Assembly (NCBI GenBank): GCA_013398275.1
Contig: VZSE01001754.1
Span: 324,515 to 388,514, forward strand
From: Promerops cafer
Lineage: Eukaryota; Chordata; Aves; Passeriformes; Nectariniidae
Reading direction: 5' to 3'
Length of the DNA stretch: 64,000 nt
Below the pieces are notes generated by a model, which saw only the letters and a program-made list of their open reading frames with translations, did no database searches and was not told the origin of the DNA. A program made the translations under genes and the position numbers. Of the stretch, positions 1 to 12,262 are shown piece by piece (position 1 is the stretch's first letter; each line of letters starts with the position of its first letter).

Positions 1-3000
1 GAGAAGAATAAAGTATGTTAAACAAAACATAGGATGGCTGACCTTACATACATGGATTATTTTTCAGACTTTCTTTGCCTGAAACTAATTACCTCATACT
101 AATTAGCCCTTTCTAAGTGGTGAATTTCTGGGCAGGCAGCTGTGGATGTTGTCAGTCAGGCTCCAAAGTGTAGCTCCTGGTGAAATGAGAGCCTAGTTGA
201 GCCTCTCCAGTGTACATGAGGGTTGTTACTCCAAGGACTTGCCCTGGGTACCCTGTCTGGTTGAAACAATGCAGCAGAACCAGGGGAAGCTGTATATGTG
301 TGACAGTTTGGGGAAAACAGCTTTAAAGAGGAATGGAAATTCCATCTTGCTGCTTACTGCTGTCCCATGGTAAAAAGAAATCTTGCCATGTAACCCCTGA
401 ATTGCAGGAATTCCTGGAGCCCCAGCAAACCTTGTCTAATCTCTCCCAGTCCCTCACGTATCGCCTCTGAATGTTTTCAGTGAGTTCCCAGACCTCGTGC
501 TTTCTTGCTCCTGATAACTAGCCATTGCTGGGATGCCAGAACCACTGCACTGCATAGTTCAGCTATCAGCAAAAATATAGTGAGATAAAGGGGATGGTTA
601 ATACTAGAGTGTCTGTGGTAGTGCAGATGTCAGAGATACTCAACTGGCTTTCCTGGAGGAGTGCTTTAAATGGGTCAAGTTACTTTGGGAAAATAGTATC
701 TAGCCCTTTTGACAGTGTGAACGTCCATAAGAGCATCATGCAAACATTTCTTCCTGTTGAAGAGTTTGGCAGCTGTGAGATAGGCACTCAGTGCTTTGGA
801 GTCTTGGCAAGGTAATGCCAAGTCCCCTGGGACTTTCCAAAGGTGGCTCTTGGGTGCTGAGCACATTTGGGAAGATCACAGTTGCAACTGAAGATGAAAA
901 GCTGGCCTGAATGATGGGCAGTTAGTTCTTCTGAGAATTAAGCCCATAAAATAATGAAACCAGATAGAGGAGCTGAAGGATTTATTGAAATGACTGAGCA
1001 ATTGTAGGATCACAGATGCCAAAGAGGAAGAATAGGGCTATTGGGTTTTCCTGCCAGGTCAGGACTGCTGCCTGTAGTGTCTAGTCTAGCAGCCTGCTCA
1101 GTTGTTTTGAGTGATCATTTCCATTGCTTCCCTTCTGAGACCCTTGTATTTCCTGATAGGAAAGCTTAGTAACAATGAGGCCTAACTGCTAGGCTAAATT
1201 TTCCTTCTGTCTAATTGCTAGTTAATATTCTTACTCATTTAATGGGAAATGCATACCAAGACAGAGAGAAGAGATCCCATGGGGTCCCTTAGAAAACGTG
1301 CCATTGTCCACGGTGTTTTCTCCAGCACATCACTGGAGAGTCCCTCTTGACATTTCTGTGCTGTGTCTGTCTGGGTGACGATCTGGTGGCTGAGATGTTT
1401 TATACAGCTTGGTGTGAACAATGATGTTTTGGGTTGAGGTGGTTGAGGTTTCTGGCCTGTGAGGTTAAATAACACAGGAGTGGTGGTCTTGGTGTTAAAA
1501 CTGATTTCTGGGAACCAGTCTCTTGCTGACTTTGCTACTAACATGGGCAGATATCCTTAAGCTGTGGTGAACTCTTGAGTGAAATTAGGTTTTCTTTCTC
1601 CTGATGCCCATCAGAGGGACAGTCTCTTGGCAGCCTAAATATCAATGTAGAAAGTGCAGGGCAGAGTGTGTCCACTCAGTTTCTAGTAAAAGGCATTTGA
1701 GCTGAGACATCTCCATTTGAGATGTTTGCAGAGCAGCGTTCACCACTGAGCAGTGGTGGATTGATCATAGCTGGGAGTTTGTAGCTGCTCTGGGCAAGGC
1801 CCAGGGAATGACTGGAGCATTTTGTGCTGAAGAAGCTCTGCAGAAGTGCAAAAGACAATGATTACACTAGTCCAGGGTTTTATCCATGGGTCTCTGGGTC
1901 AATGTGGGTCTTGTATGCCTTTGTGCTGAGTGGGGGAGGAAGAAGCAGGAAAGAAGAGATCACAGCCACCTCCCCCATTTGTGGGGATGCTGTGCTTCAC
2001 TATTTATGGAGGGGGATTGGCCTCAGCTGTGAGGGCAGCTGCTCGCCTGCCCCTCCTGAGCGATACTTAGTGCTTGTTAAACGAACACAACCTTTAGTTT
2101 AGGTTCAGCATTTCACTCATAGCCCTGCGCAGCCACCGGCGCTGGGAAAAGGGAGGGAAGAGGAATCCCAAGAGCAGAAGCAAGACAGAGGAGAATAGTA
2201 AGGAGAAGGGAAAAAATATAAGGACATTGTTTCTAACAGCACTTAGTGGCCTAGATTTTCCTTTCAGAGCTATTTCTAAAGTGTGCTCTATTGCAGATCC
2301 ATTCAGCTTTTATTGGTATTTAGTACACTGTGTAGCAGCAGCCACTGTTGTCTGCTCAGCTCTTAACATGATACTCTGCCAGATGGCAAGGATATAAACC
2401 TGCGTTTGTACTCCGGGACTGATCAAAGTTTTTTTGCTGTTGTCATCCCTGTAACATTGTCACAGATGTGAGGCTACTACACCCTGGCTCTCATCTCTGC
2501 AACCTTCCCGTGTATAAATTCAGTACAGTGCCCCTTTTCATAGCCCCCTAATGTCCACATTCCTTAAATCCCAAGAATAGCCCTATGTAGGGGAGGATGC
2601 ACAGCAAGGTTTCACCAGGAGATTTTTAGACGAGGCTTGTGCAGGGGTGAGCATAGGGAGTGGAGTTGGCTGGGAGGAGGGTGGGTCTCTAGGAGATGTA
2701 AATCAGCAGCCCAGTTACAGTAGCTGGGCTGATTTACTCTGGTGGAGAACCCAGCTTGGGATCTCAGCAGGAATCCTCCAAAGGAAAGGCATTTGCGAAT
2801 GATTAAAATAATACTTCAGGCAACGATTGTTCAGTGGTGTTGGATGAACAAAACCTTGCAGAGGAAAAAAGCTGTTTTGGAAGGGGATGTGGAGATGCAG
2901 GGAGATGACACAGGGGTCCTGCTCTGTGCAGACAGTTTGCTCAGGAAAATTTAATTAATCTTTAATACATCTTTACCTTCCCATCTGCTTATTCCCATTC

Positions 3001-6000
3001 TCCTATGGCTTTCACTACCTGTTCAGACACCCTTTTTTTGTGCTGAGAGCTTGTGTGTGCCAACAAGCTGCAAAGAGCTGTAGCAGTTTTGGGTGGCTGT
3101 ACCCTGGGCTGGACTCAGCTCCTTCCCCTAAGGCAGCGGAGTTTGGTGTCCTGATCCACCTTCCTGCCTGCTGGAGGGACAGCACTTACACTACAGCATA
3201 AAAATCCAGGGATATGGTCTGTGCTCAGAGGGAAGATGGTCTTGCTCCGAGAGAAGGAGGCTGTCCTGTGGCCAAGGGTTGCATGCCCACATGGGACAGA
3301 GAGAAGCAGATGAGAAGAGAGAATGTCATGAGCAATTTTCCTCCCCCTGCCCTCTAAGGAAACTTGTAATTGTGAATAGCGGGGAGAGGGAAAAACATGT
3401 CCAGAGGTCTCTAGGGCTGCAGAGAGAGCAGCGGGCACTAGGCTGGAAATTAAAGGGGTCTAGAGAATTTAATCAGATGCCAGTACCCAGTCCGTGCTGG
3501 AAGAGGTTCTGGGAACTGTGTTCCAGCTTGTTACTTTTGACGGGTTTTACAAGACTACACTGTTTTAATACTGCCTCACACTGCTGAACCAGAGCCTCAC
3601 TGTATGGCAAGGGCAGATGAGCCCCTTCAACATGTTGCTGTGTATGAATTGCCTCTGGGAAGCTTGTGCTGATGCATATTTTAAAAAAGGCAAAAGCTGC
3701 TAGTTTTGTCCTCCTGACATTCATGAAACTGGCAACTTTCTCTTTTTTTTTTTTCCCCCCAAGTTTGGGCTTCTCTCACATTGGTGGGGATGAGGGCAGA
3801 AGCCCGGTTTGGGATGAGTTATGGCTCCAGGAGTGGTTAATTTTTTGGCAAAGTTTGCAGGAAGAGCCCCCTAAGCGTGCCAGCTGTAATCGGCCAAGCT
3901 TTCAAGAGACACATGAAGAGAGATAACGTGTTATTTATCCTCACACACACAGGCTGATGGAAAACGTGCATGTCCCAGACAAGGAAATTCTCCCTCCTCC
4001 CTCTGCCCCCTCGCCTCAGTTCAGGCTCCCCGGGAGCAGCTGGGCTCTCTTACTCCTGCAGTCCCCAACAGCTTCAAATTCACTTCCCTCAGCGCCTTCA
4101 AAGGAGGTTTTGATAAATGCATTGCACTTTGCAGCCAGCCAGGCTCTAATTGCCAGGAGGATTATGATAAGCTTTTTTCTTGTTGTTTCAAAACAATCTG
4201 GAGGACAGCGTGCCCTCCCGGTGCAGACACCCCCCAGCCCCTCTGCAGCCGGGCAGAGACGAGGCAGCAAGGTGCCAAATTCACCCTGATTATTGCATTA
4301 AACTGGGGATTGTTTGGTCACAGTCCAGCCCAAGTGTTGTGGGCTGACACTCGCTGCAGACCTGCGGGTGACCTGTGCTGGAGGGGAGCCTTGTGCCAAG
4401 GCAGCTCCCCCGTCGGTCGCCAAACGTCCTGGCACCTCTGGGGCCTCGGGAGTCCCAGCAGCAGAGCTGCCTCGTGGGCCACTGAAGTGGAAACTCAAGA
4501 GGTCTGTCAGCCCCTGGGAGTGATTTTCTTTCTCCAGCCGTGTGGTTATTCTGCTTGTACAGTGGTTTTTTTGGTGGTTTTTAAATTTTTTTTTTTATTT
4601 AAAGGGCGCTCTTGTTTCTTTGCCTGCTAAGTTTAATAACCATGGTCTGGTTAGAAAATAATGCAGAGGGAAAAAAGCAGAGCTGCCTTAATTTGTGATC
4701 TAAAAATAGGGAAACCTACACCATTAAATTGAGAGGATTTAGAAGCATAACCATAAAGCCAGGAAGAGTTTGCCAGGAGCTATCGAGTGACACAGATTTC
4801 AGCTCCCTCCTTCTTCTAGTTTTCTTCTTTTAAAGGTGAACTGAACAGGCTTAGATTACTATTTTGCTGCTTTTGATTACAAATGTAGTTCAGGGAGTTC
4901 TCACTGTGACAGTTATCAGTAGAGCTTCCTTTGTCATTTTTAAAATTTTATTTGTAATAGATTTTGAATGCTTTACCACCGGCAAAGAAAATGCTTTGTA
5001 ATGCCTATTTAACCCTTAAATATCCCAATTAGGATTGATGTACCTGAGATCTGTTCCAGTAGAGGAGTTCAAGGATGTAACCATGGGGAGAGAAAGACTG
5101 ATGGTTACTGCTCTCATCTGACACTTAACAAACCATCATTTAAATCTTTGTGAATCAGTCACTTTCCTGACTGATCTGAGAGAAATCCCTTTTGTCTTTG
5201 CCATCACCAGCATGTGGATGAGTTTCCCAGGTGTGAAACAAGGATAATGATGCTTCATAGAAATACTTCCAGTGGAAATGGCAGGCTGCCTGTAATCAGC
5301 TTTCTCTGGAGAGATGTGGCATCCAACTCTGCTCCTGGAGTGGTGAAAGGGTTGGAGACCCTGAGACAGGGTCTTCCAGCCTCTAAAAACTGCGTTATGC
5401 TCTGCCAAAAGTGTTAGTGATTTCCTTTAGCAAGGTTTACCCTGTGGATCCTTTTGGAAGAACTCTGCTAGAGAAGGTCCTGGAGGTTGAGCTTTTCTCC
5501 CTGATGCCAGGTGGTTTCCTGCCCAGGGACTGACCAGTTCAGTTAACTGGTCCCCATCTCTTCGTGCTCACTGATAATTTCCAGCATGGCTCAGTGAGGT
5601 GCTTTCAGACAAAATGAGTTCCACCCAATTTCTCTGTGTGGTTGGCTTGAGCCCATGACGCTTTGCTCAAACTCAGCACCACCTTTTCACATGTAGACAG
5701 TCAGTTTTCATATGAAAAGCAGATTCATGGTTAGCTGGCATCTTTGATTAAGAAATGTTGCATTTTACCCAATTTTCTTGGCTATTTAGCGATCTTGGGT
5801 TGCTTGGGGCTTCAAGATCTGCTATAAAGCCCAGTATGGTACTGAGATTGTTTTCTTGGTCTCGTGCTCACCTCAGATGACACTGTGCTGGTTTCACTAA
5901 TGCTGTCCAGGAGAGCCTCATGTGCCTTCTTTTTCTTTTCAGTGTCTTAGAGTAGCTGGAATCGGTTTCTCGGATGCCTTGAGTATGAACAGAGCTGTCC

Positions 6001-6465
6001 AGAAAGCCAAAGGCAGCCTGACAGACAAACAAGGAAATATCCAGGGAACTTTGAAGGTGATGAAAAGCAAAGTTATTCCAGATAAGCTCTGGAACATACT
6101 GCCATGAGATAATACCAGGACCATATGCTGGTTGGGATTAAAAAATATGTAGATATGTTGATAATGGGAATATCTGCTCTCATATTACCCAGTTTTTCTT
6201 TTTTAAGGGATGCTAATCCTGATGCTTTAAAGGCATATGCTGAATACTGAGGATACAGTTATTTAAGGAGCACTTTGCTGGTAAATAAGAGGAGGATTAG
6301 TGCCTGGATGGTGGCCTAGCTGGAGGGACCTTCAGACTGGGAAGGCTGTAGATGTGAGACAATACCTACAACTCTGATCTGTGCTGAGCATCCTCACACT
6401 TGCCAGGAATGATGAGCTTTGTTTAGTGTGCCCTTGCCAAAAACCTAAGGAAGCACAAGCACGGG
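1..6465. other. Unique intronic sequence, no gene seen
   Basis: No recognisable coding similarity, RNA gene or intact repeat was found. Open frames here are at most about 110 codons and of random composition. A T-rich run lies near 3742-3757 and another near 4587-4598. Around 4090-4200 there is a block rich in TCF/LEF-like (TTCAAAG) and homeodomain-like (CTAATTG) words that could be regulatory. A MIR-like tail lies near 5200-5262. Confidence 0.6.
5198..5262 (+). repeat. MIR-like SINE tail remnant
   Basis: The text GAGTTTCCCAGGTGTGAAAC followed by AAGGATAATGATGCTTCAT resembles the 3' part of MIR/CORE-SINEs (cctcagtttccccatctgtaaaatgg then ggataataat). It is short and diverged, so the call is tentative. 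Confidence 0.4.
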
Positions 6466-6640
6466 ATAGAACCACAGAACTGTTATGGATGTAAAAGACC
6501 TCCAGGATCATTGAGTCCAACTGTTCACCCAGCACTGCTGTGTTCACCACTAAACCATGTCCCCACATCCACATGCCTTCTGCACACTTCCAGGGATGGT
6601 GATTCCAGCACTTCCCTGGGCAGCCTGTTCCAGTGAGGTT
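6466..6640 (-). repeat. CR1 LINE 3' fragment
   Basis: Reading on the + strand gives the reverse complement of a CR1 3' end: ATAGAACCACAGAAC, then GACCTCCAGGATCATTGAGTCC, ACTTCCAGGGATGGTGATTCC and CCCTGGGCAGCCTGTTCCAGT, in the canonical order. It is a 5'-truncated non-LTR retrotransposon copy with no coding capacity. CR1 is the dominant repeat family of birds. Confidence 0.92.
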
Positions 6641-9051
6641 GTTCAGGCCAATGCACAGACCTAAAGTCCTAAGTGTGACATAGTGAGACACCTTTTGTAT
6701 CAGGGAGGAACTGTGATGGCTTGTGAAATGCTGTGATTCATGGTAGTGAGGGTCTAAACTGTGATGTGTTGGAATGAACACACCATCAGCTTTGAAAACA
6801 CCTTTCTATCCCCCCATGCTTGCCAACTGGGTGCTGTTGGGATGATGAACTTCAATTTTGGTGGAAGAGAAAAGAGATTCTGCTGTCTTAAATATAAGCT
6901 ACTGCCCTCTTTAACCAACCTGTATGGGTGAAGCCACTACTGCCTGCATGGCTGAAGTACCTGGGTGTTTCCAGTGTGCTGGAAATGGAGATGAAACAGA
7001 AGAAAGGGCAGTGTGGCTTGTTTGGGTATTTAGGAGAGTGCTTCAATCTGAACTGGAAACATGAACTTTGGATAGCTGTGTTCTGCATGCTTGAAAACTG
7101 GGTCAGAGATGTCAGAAAAAGGTTTTCTATTGATTCAAAGGGATTTGCATTTGTGTGCTGACCCACAACAATCTCTCTAGAACTCCTCTCACTACTCTCT
7201 CATTTCAGCACAATCCCATTTGTTTTTAACTCCTCCTCCCCGTCCCCAATGCCCCAGCACTCAGCAGTTTATTTAGCAGATGTTGGCCCAAACTTTCGAA
7301 GCAAGGGTAAACAGAGCTAAGGTCAATCTGAGAAACACAGCATCCTCAGGAGAGCTGCTGCTTCTCACTGCTGCTGGCAAGCCTGTATCCAACTGGAATT
7401 GGAGGGAATCTGAAAAGACATGGATAGAATTTGTCCCTGCAAGGATAGCAGGGTTTATGTATTTAAGAAAAAAAACCCCACAGGACAAAAGTGTGGAACC
7501 TTAATGTGAACTGGGTGAAACTATACCCTTCTTATGTTTCCTCCCTTTGAAGACCTTGCATTGTGTTTTCACAGCCATTACCATATGAATCAATGATTAA
7601 AAAAACCCAAACCCAACATCTTGATAAGAATCCAACTTTGCTTTACCAGTCCATCCTCTGAGGTAACCAGAGCGAGCTCCTTTCACTCCAGCCATTGTTG
7701 GCAACACAGATTATGTTCTTCAAAGACTGTCTGTCTCGTTCAAACACAAGGTCCATATCTTGACTGAACATTAATGTCACCTGATAGGCCCCATGTCCAG
7801 CTCCACCTTGCCCTTCCCAGCGAAGCAGGCTTTATAGCAGAGTCACAGCATGAGCAGAGGGAATAAAGAGCCTTTGTGCTCCCCCTGGGTCCATCCCCTG
7901 GAGCTGATCAGGCACCAGGATTGATTACCAGGCAGGTAAAGACCTGATAACCTACCAACTCTGTATGAAGACCCCTTTCTGAGGACTTCTTCCCCTAATT
8001 TGCATTTCAGGCCTCTCTCTCATTTTAGAAATGATTTTATCTGGCCTTCACTATAGTCCAGACTGCAGGAAGTTCACATGAGAAGAGGCAGCAGGGAAGC
8101 CTGAAGGCTACTCCTCTAGTACCATTCAAATAGAAATTAAGGCTATAATCTGTTACTTTATGTGCAGCAATGATTCAGTCAACTCTGCTCACCAAGTACT
8201 AGGAATTAGCATTCACTTACCATCACATTACCAAATTAAATAAATTTACAAATACATAAAATCAGATTGAACAATTTATTAAGGCTGCAAAACAGAGAAT
8301 TGAAGATGTCCTTTTCTGCCTTAATTCAGCTCATGTGTGAATATGCCAAATCATAGAATTTCTAATTAGATGTTCTCCCACTATTTTTCTCTCATAAGAA
8401 TGGAGTTATATGTCCCAGGCAGTGGAAAATCTTAGACCAAATGGTTCTGTGTGGCAAAATTATGAGCAATTAAACTTTTGTTTTCATCATTTTAAGCAAT
8501 CTGTTGATTCTTACCACAACCACAGGGATTTGTGGTAGCTATTATGTGTGGAAGTGCCATATGTAACTCCTCAGTTGCTTTTGTTTGGCAATAGCCCTTG
8601 AGGAAATTTTGTATAGAAAAGGTGGGTTTTTAAAAAAATGCCATTTCTTTTTAAAAATACCACTTCAGTTTAAAAATGCTGGTTCTTTTTTTATGGATTT
8701 ATGGAAATCCTGGCAAATAATGATGAATTTTGTTCAGTGCCTTTTGTCTGTGTGCAAGATTGGTGCATAGTGGCTCCCAGAAATGGGTATGGTTTGTGCA
8801 AAGGGCTGTGAAAGTGGGACTGTCCTCTGTGCTGTTTGTGTCCGTGTCTGCTGCAGGATCCCTGCCAAAACACGTGAAAGAACTCTAGGAAAATTTCTCC
8901 TATTTTCTCTGTTTGGGAAGTGACCCAACAGGCCCCAAAGCTGCAGGAACTGTAAGGAGAGGTGAAGCCTTTCTCGCCTAAATCCAACAATTATAAACAA
9001 GCCACTTAGCCAAAACATAAAAGATGGTGTAAATGGAAATTATGCCTTCCC
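6641..9051. other. Unique intronic sequence, no gene seen
   Basis: Stop codons are frequent in all frames and no recognisable protein, RNA gene or repeat was identified. The part around 8200-8480 is AT-rich. Confidence 0.55.
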
Positions 9052-9840
9052 TTAGGGTTTTCCATGAGAGGGTCTGTTTCCCTGACATCCAGCCCTGGGA
9101 TGGGTGGATGACATCCAGCCTGCTCTTTTGTGAGCGATTCCTGCGGGAGGTCTGAGGAATTTTGAAGCTGTCAGGCTGTAATACTCTGGGTTTAGCTTTT
9201 TTCGAGAAAGCACACTGTTTTCCAGAGAGCGAAGCCAGATTGCTGGTTTAAAGCTGCTACATTTCACCAAAAGAATGCTGATTATTTCACAGTCATGCGA
9301 GCGCCTGACCGGTAAAACGTGTGGGCAGTCTGTCCACTTTTTTTTTTTTTTTCCTGTTTTCTCACCGATTTGGCTTCTTAATACAATGCCTGAAGATCTT
9401 TTGAGAGGGCCAGAAAAATCTGCTGACGGCTCACGCAGCTGATTTGACCCAGAGCGCCTGCTTGGCTGAGCAGAAAGATGACACTGCAGCAAAAATGTTA
9501 CTTTAAGGGAAAAGAAAACAGGCACAATGCTCCTGCCATTGTTCCCAGGCTCTGTTCTGGTGCCAAGCTCTGCACTTAGGAAAACACAGAGGTACCAGGT
9601 TTTAACCTTTCGCCTGCTTCCCGCAGGTGTTATCTTTTGCTCTGAATAGGCAGGATGAGGTCCACAAATCACATTCAAGCCTCTAGCAGCCCCGCTGGCT
9701 ATGAAAAGACAACTTCTAGAGGGTTTAGTAGGGAGGAGCTTTACAAGACTTTCAGTAAAAAGAGTAATTTGCTCAATTTTATTCTTTCTAGGTTTCAGTG
9801 TAATATTGGGTGAAGCCACTGGTGTCTTCTCTCCCAGCAC
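9052..9840 (-). other. Unexplained 262-codon open frame, probably not a gene
   Basis: This is the longest uninterrupted ATG-initiated frame in the window. The conceptual product is basic, contains a lysine run that comes from a T-homopolymer on the + strand near 9339-9352, and matches no family I recognise. No signal peptide, transmembrane pattern or domain signature is evident. No obvious TATA, CpG-rich promoter or nearby polyadenylation context supports transcription. It may be a chance open frame or a conserved non-coding block. Confidence 0.12.
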
Positions 9841-12194
9841 TGAAAGTAAATGGAAGTAGTTTAGTGCTGAGATATCCAGCCTATGATGCAGGTATCTCTT
9901 TTTCTACAATCTAACTATATTTTACCACTGAAAAAGAAGTAAAAAAAAAATCTGAAATGGCTTTGGTGAGGCTCCCATTTAAATAGTTATTGTTTTGAGT
10001 GAAAATGGTTTGTGGAAGGAGAGCAAAGTGCTCTGACTTCAAAGCTTGTCATTGTAAAGAAATCTGATGGTGAGTGGTCACGCATACCTGAACGTCACTC
10101 CTACTGCAGCAAAGCCAGAAGTGCTGGCAAGCAGCCTGGTCGTGTTCCCATTGCAGGCAGGGTGAGAGATCCTCAGCTGGTGTAAATCACAATAGCTGGA
10201 TTTAAGTTGGAGATTTCTTTTTCAAAGACTTACTGGCTGCACTGGGGGCTGGATCGAGCCCCTTATGTGAGTCGATGGGAGTGTCTTAAAACCCTCTGAT
10301 CCTATTATTTGTTCAAATCTTAGAGAAACCCTTTGAGCCTAAGAAAATTTGGTACAAGTATGAGCAGGACTTGTGTTTCTATTAATTTTCCAGGCTGGCT
10401 TGCCATCCTGTTGCTCTTAACAGGATATTGATAACTGTCCAGGTGGTGTTTGTGCCCCTCATATCTGCTTCAAGAAACTAAAACTGCTCCTTCAGCCCTG
10501 CTGAATAGTCATTCTTTGAATCTACCATCCACATTCCTGAAACTCAGCTTGTGCCATCCTGGGCCGTTGGGACAGAGTGATCAGAGTTCAGCAATGTGTC
10601 TCCCTGAAATATCTGAGCAGTCTTGGTGTTCAGCTTGTTATAGGCAGACCACAAACTGTTTTCTTCCTCCCCAGTAGATACCCACGCAAGGTAAGAGGCA
10701 TGCACACTCCCACCCTGCAGGTCAGGTAGCTCCATCATGCAAGGATGATGCATTTTGCAGGGATAATGCAGCAGTGATGACAAATGGGTGCCTCTGAGTA
10801 TTTAGAGAGTGCCTGGAAGGCAGACAGATTATCTCAGAAGCACCTCAAACTAATCCTGCTCAAAAGAAAACCAGTTTTTCTTAGCCTCTAATCTACCTGC
10901 TGAAACTAGGGTGGATTTGGCGTGCCTTCTTTTCGAAGAAGTGGGAAGTAAGATGACATGCAAACTGTCAGTTCAGGTCTGGAGACTGGATTTCTGGGTG
11001 TGGAAAAATTGGAAGACATCTAACATTCATTGACCAGTAGTCATTCTCAGTGTGAATATACTCCTGTGCACCTGGAAGATAGAGCTGTTGATGAAAATCC
11101 ACTGCCACAAAGCAGTGCTCAGGGCTTTTGTCAGTGAGGGCACTGTGTATTATTCTGCACTGGTCATGCTTTATGAGGGAGTTGAAATGATTCAAATTTT
11201 GCTTCTTAGCCTCTTTTTTGAGCACAGTCAACAAAAGTGTCAGAGGTGATGTGCACCTGACCGGGAAGATGCTACAGGAGGAGCTGTTATTATGGCTGCC
11301 CAAAGGATGCCATAGGATGGCAGATCTATCTTCCATTGTTTTTCTGAGACCAAAAAAACCCTACTGTTCTGCACTGGAACAAACCCATAATGTTCAACTT
11401 TATTTTCCCCCACAAGATGGAATGTCAACAAAATGTCCCTCTTGGCCTGAAAATGTTGACCTTTTCCATTCCTCCTGGCCACTGCACGAGTTCCTTGAAG
11501 CACACAGTTACTTATCCCTGCTTCTTCAGGAACAGCTACTCGAGGCCATCCTGGCAGTAGGAGGTTCAGCTGTGCCTGTGCAGCGTGTCCTGGATCCCAG
11601 TGACCTCTTCTCTGGTAACAGTGATGCCTTCCCATGTGAAGCTGTAGCTCAGTTTTTTGCCAGGATTCTCCTTTTTTGTAGACGAACCCATTAACTGTCA
11701 CTTAAACACCCCCCCCGGCCCTCATCTTCAAATCATAGTTTAAATAAACATCAAGCTATTTCCCACCCACTAAAATAAATCTTCTAGCACTCTAGCTGGC
11801 GCATTCAGGGCTGTTTTTGTCCTTGCTGGTTTTGTTGTCAGGTCATGCTAACCTGACCATAAATGTATATTTTAGTGGAAGGAAACTTGGGGCTGATTCT
11901 TCAGCTGACATTCAAGGCTGAGTTACAATTGATTAGCTGCACAAATTTACTTTAAACGAGCATCTGTGACTTTTTAAAGTGACCCAATACCTAAGGAAAC
12001 AGTTTCAAGAAACCCCCAGCCTGTTGGGGTGGGGGGAGTGGAAAAGAAGAGAGAAAAAAGGCATAACCTGTGCTATTACAGGACTGTTTGGTAATGATGT
12101 TAGCTAGGATTGTTCTGGTGCTTTTCCTTTGTGAAAAATAGCCACTTCATTAAAAAAAACAAAGAAAAGAAAAAGAAAAAGATAAATACCACCA

Positions 12195-12262
12195 TCTCCA
12201 TTATATAGATGGGGAAATGAGGCAGAGAGAGATGAAAGGACTTTGGCTTATTCATCCCACCA
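12195..12262 (-). repeat. Possible MIR/L2-like remnant
   Basis: ATTATATAGATGGGGAAATG followed by AGGCAGAGAGAGATGAAAGG and ACTTTGGCTTATTC resembles the common MIR/L2 segment running from (a)cagatgaggaaactgaggc to the downstream 'gacttg(cc)' part. It is heavily diverged and the orientation is uncertain. Confidence 0.35.
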
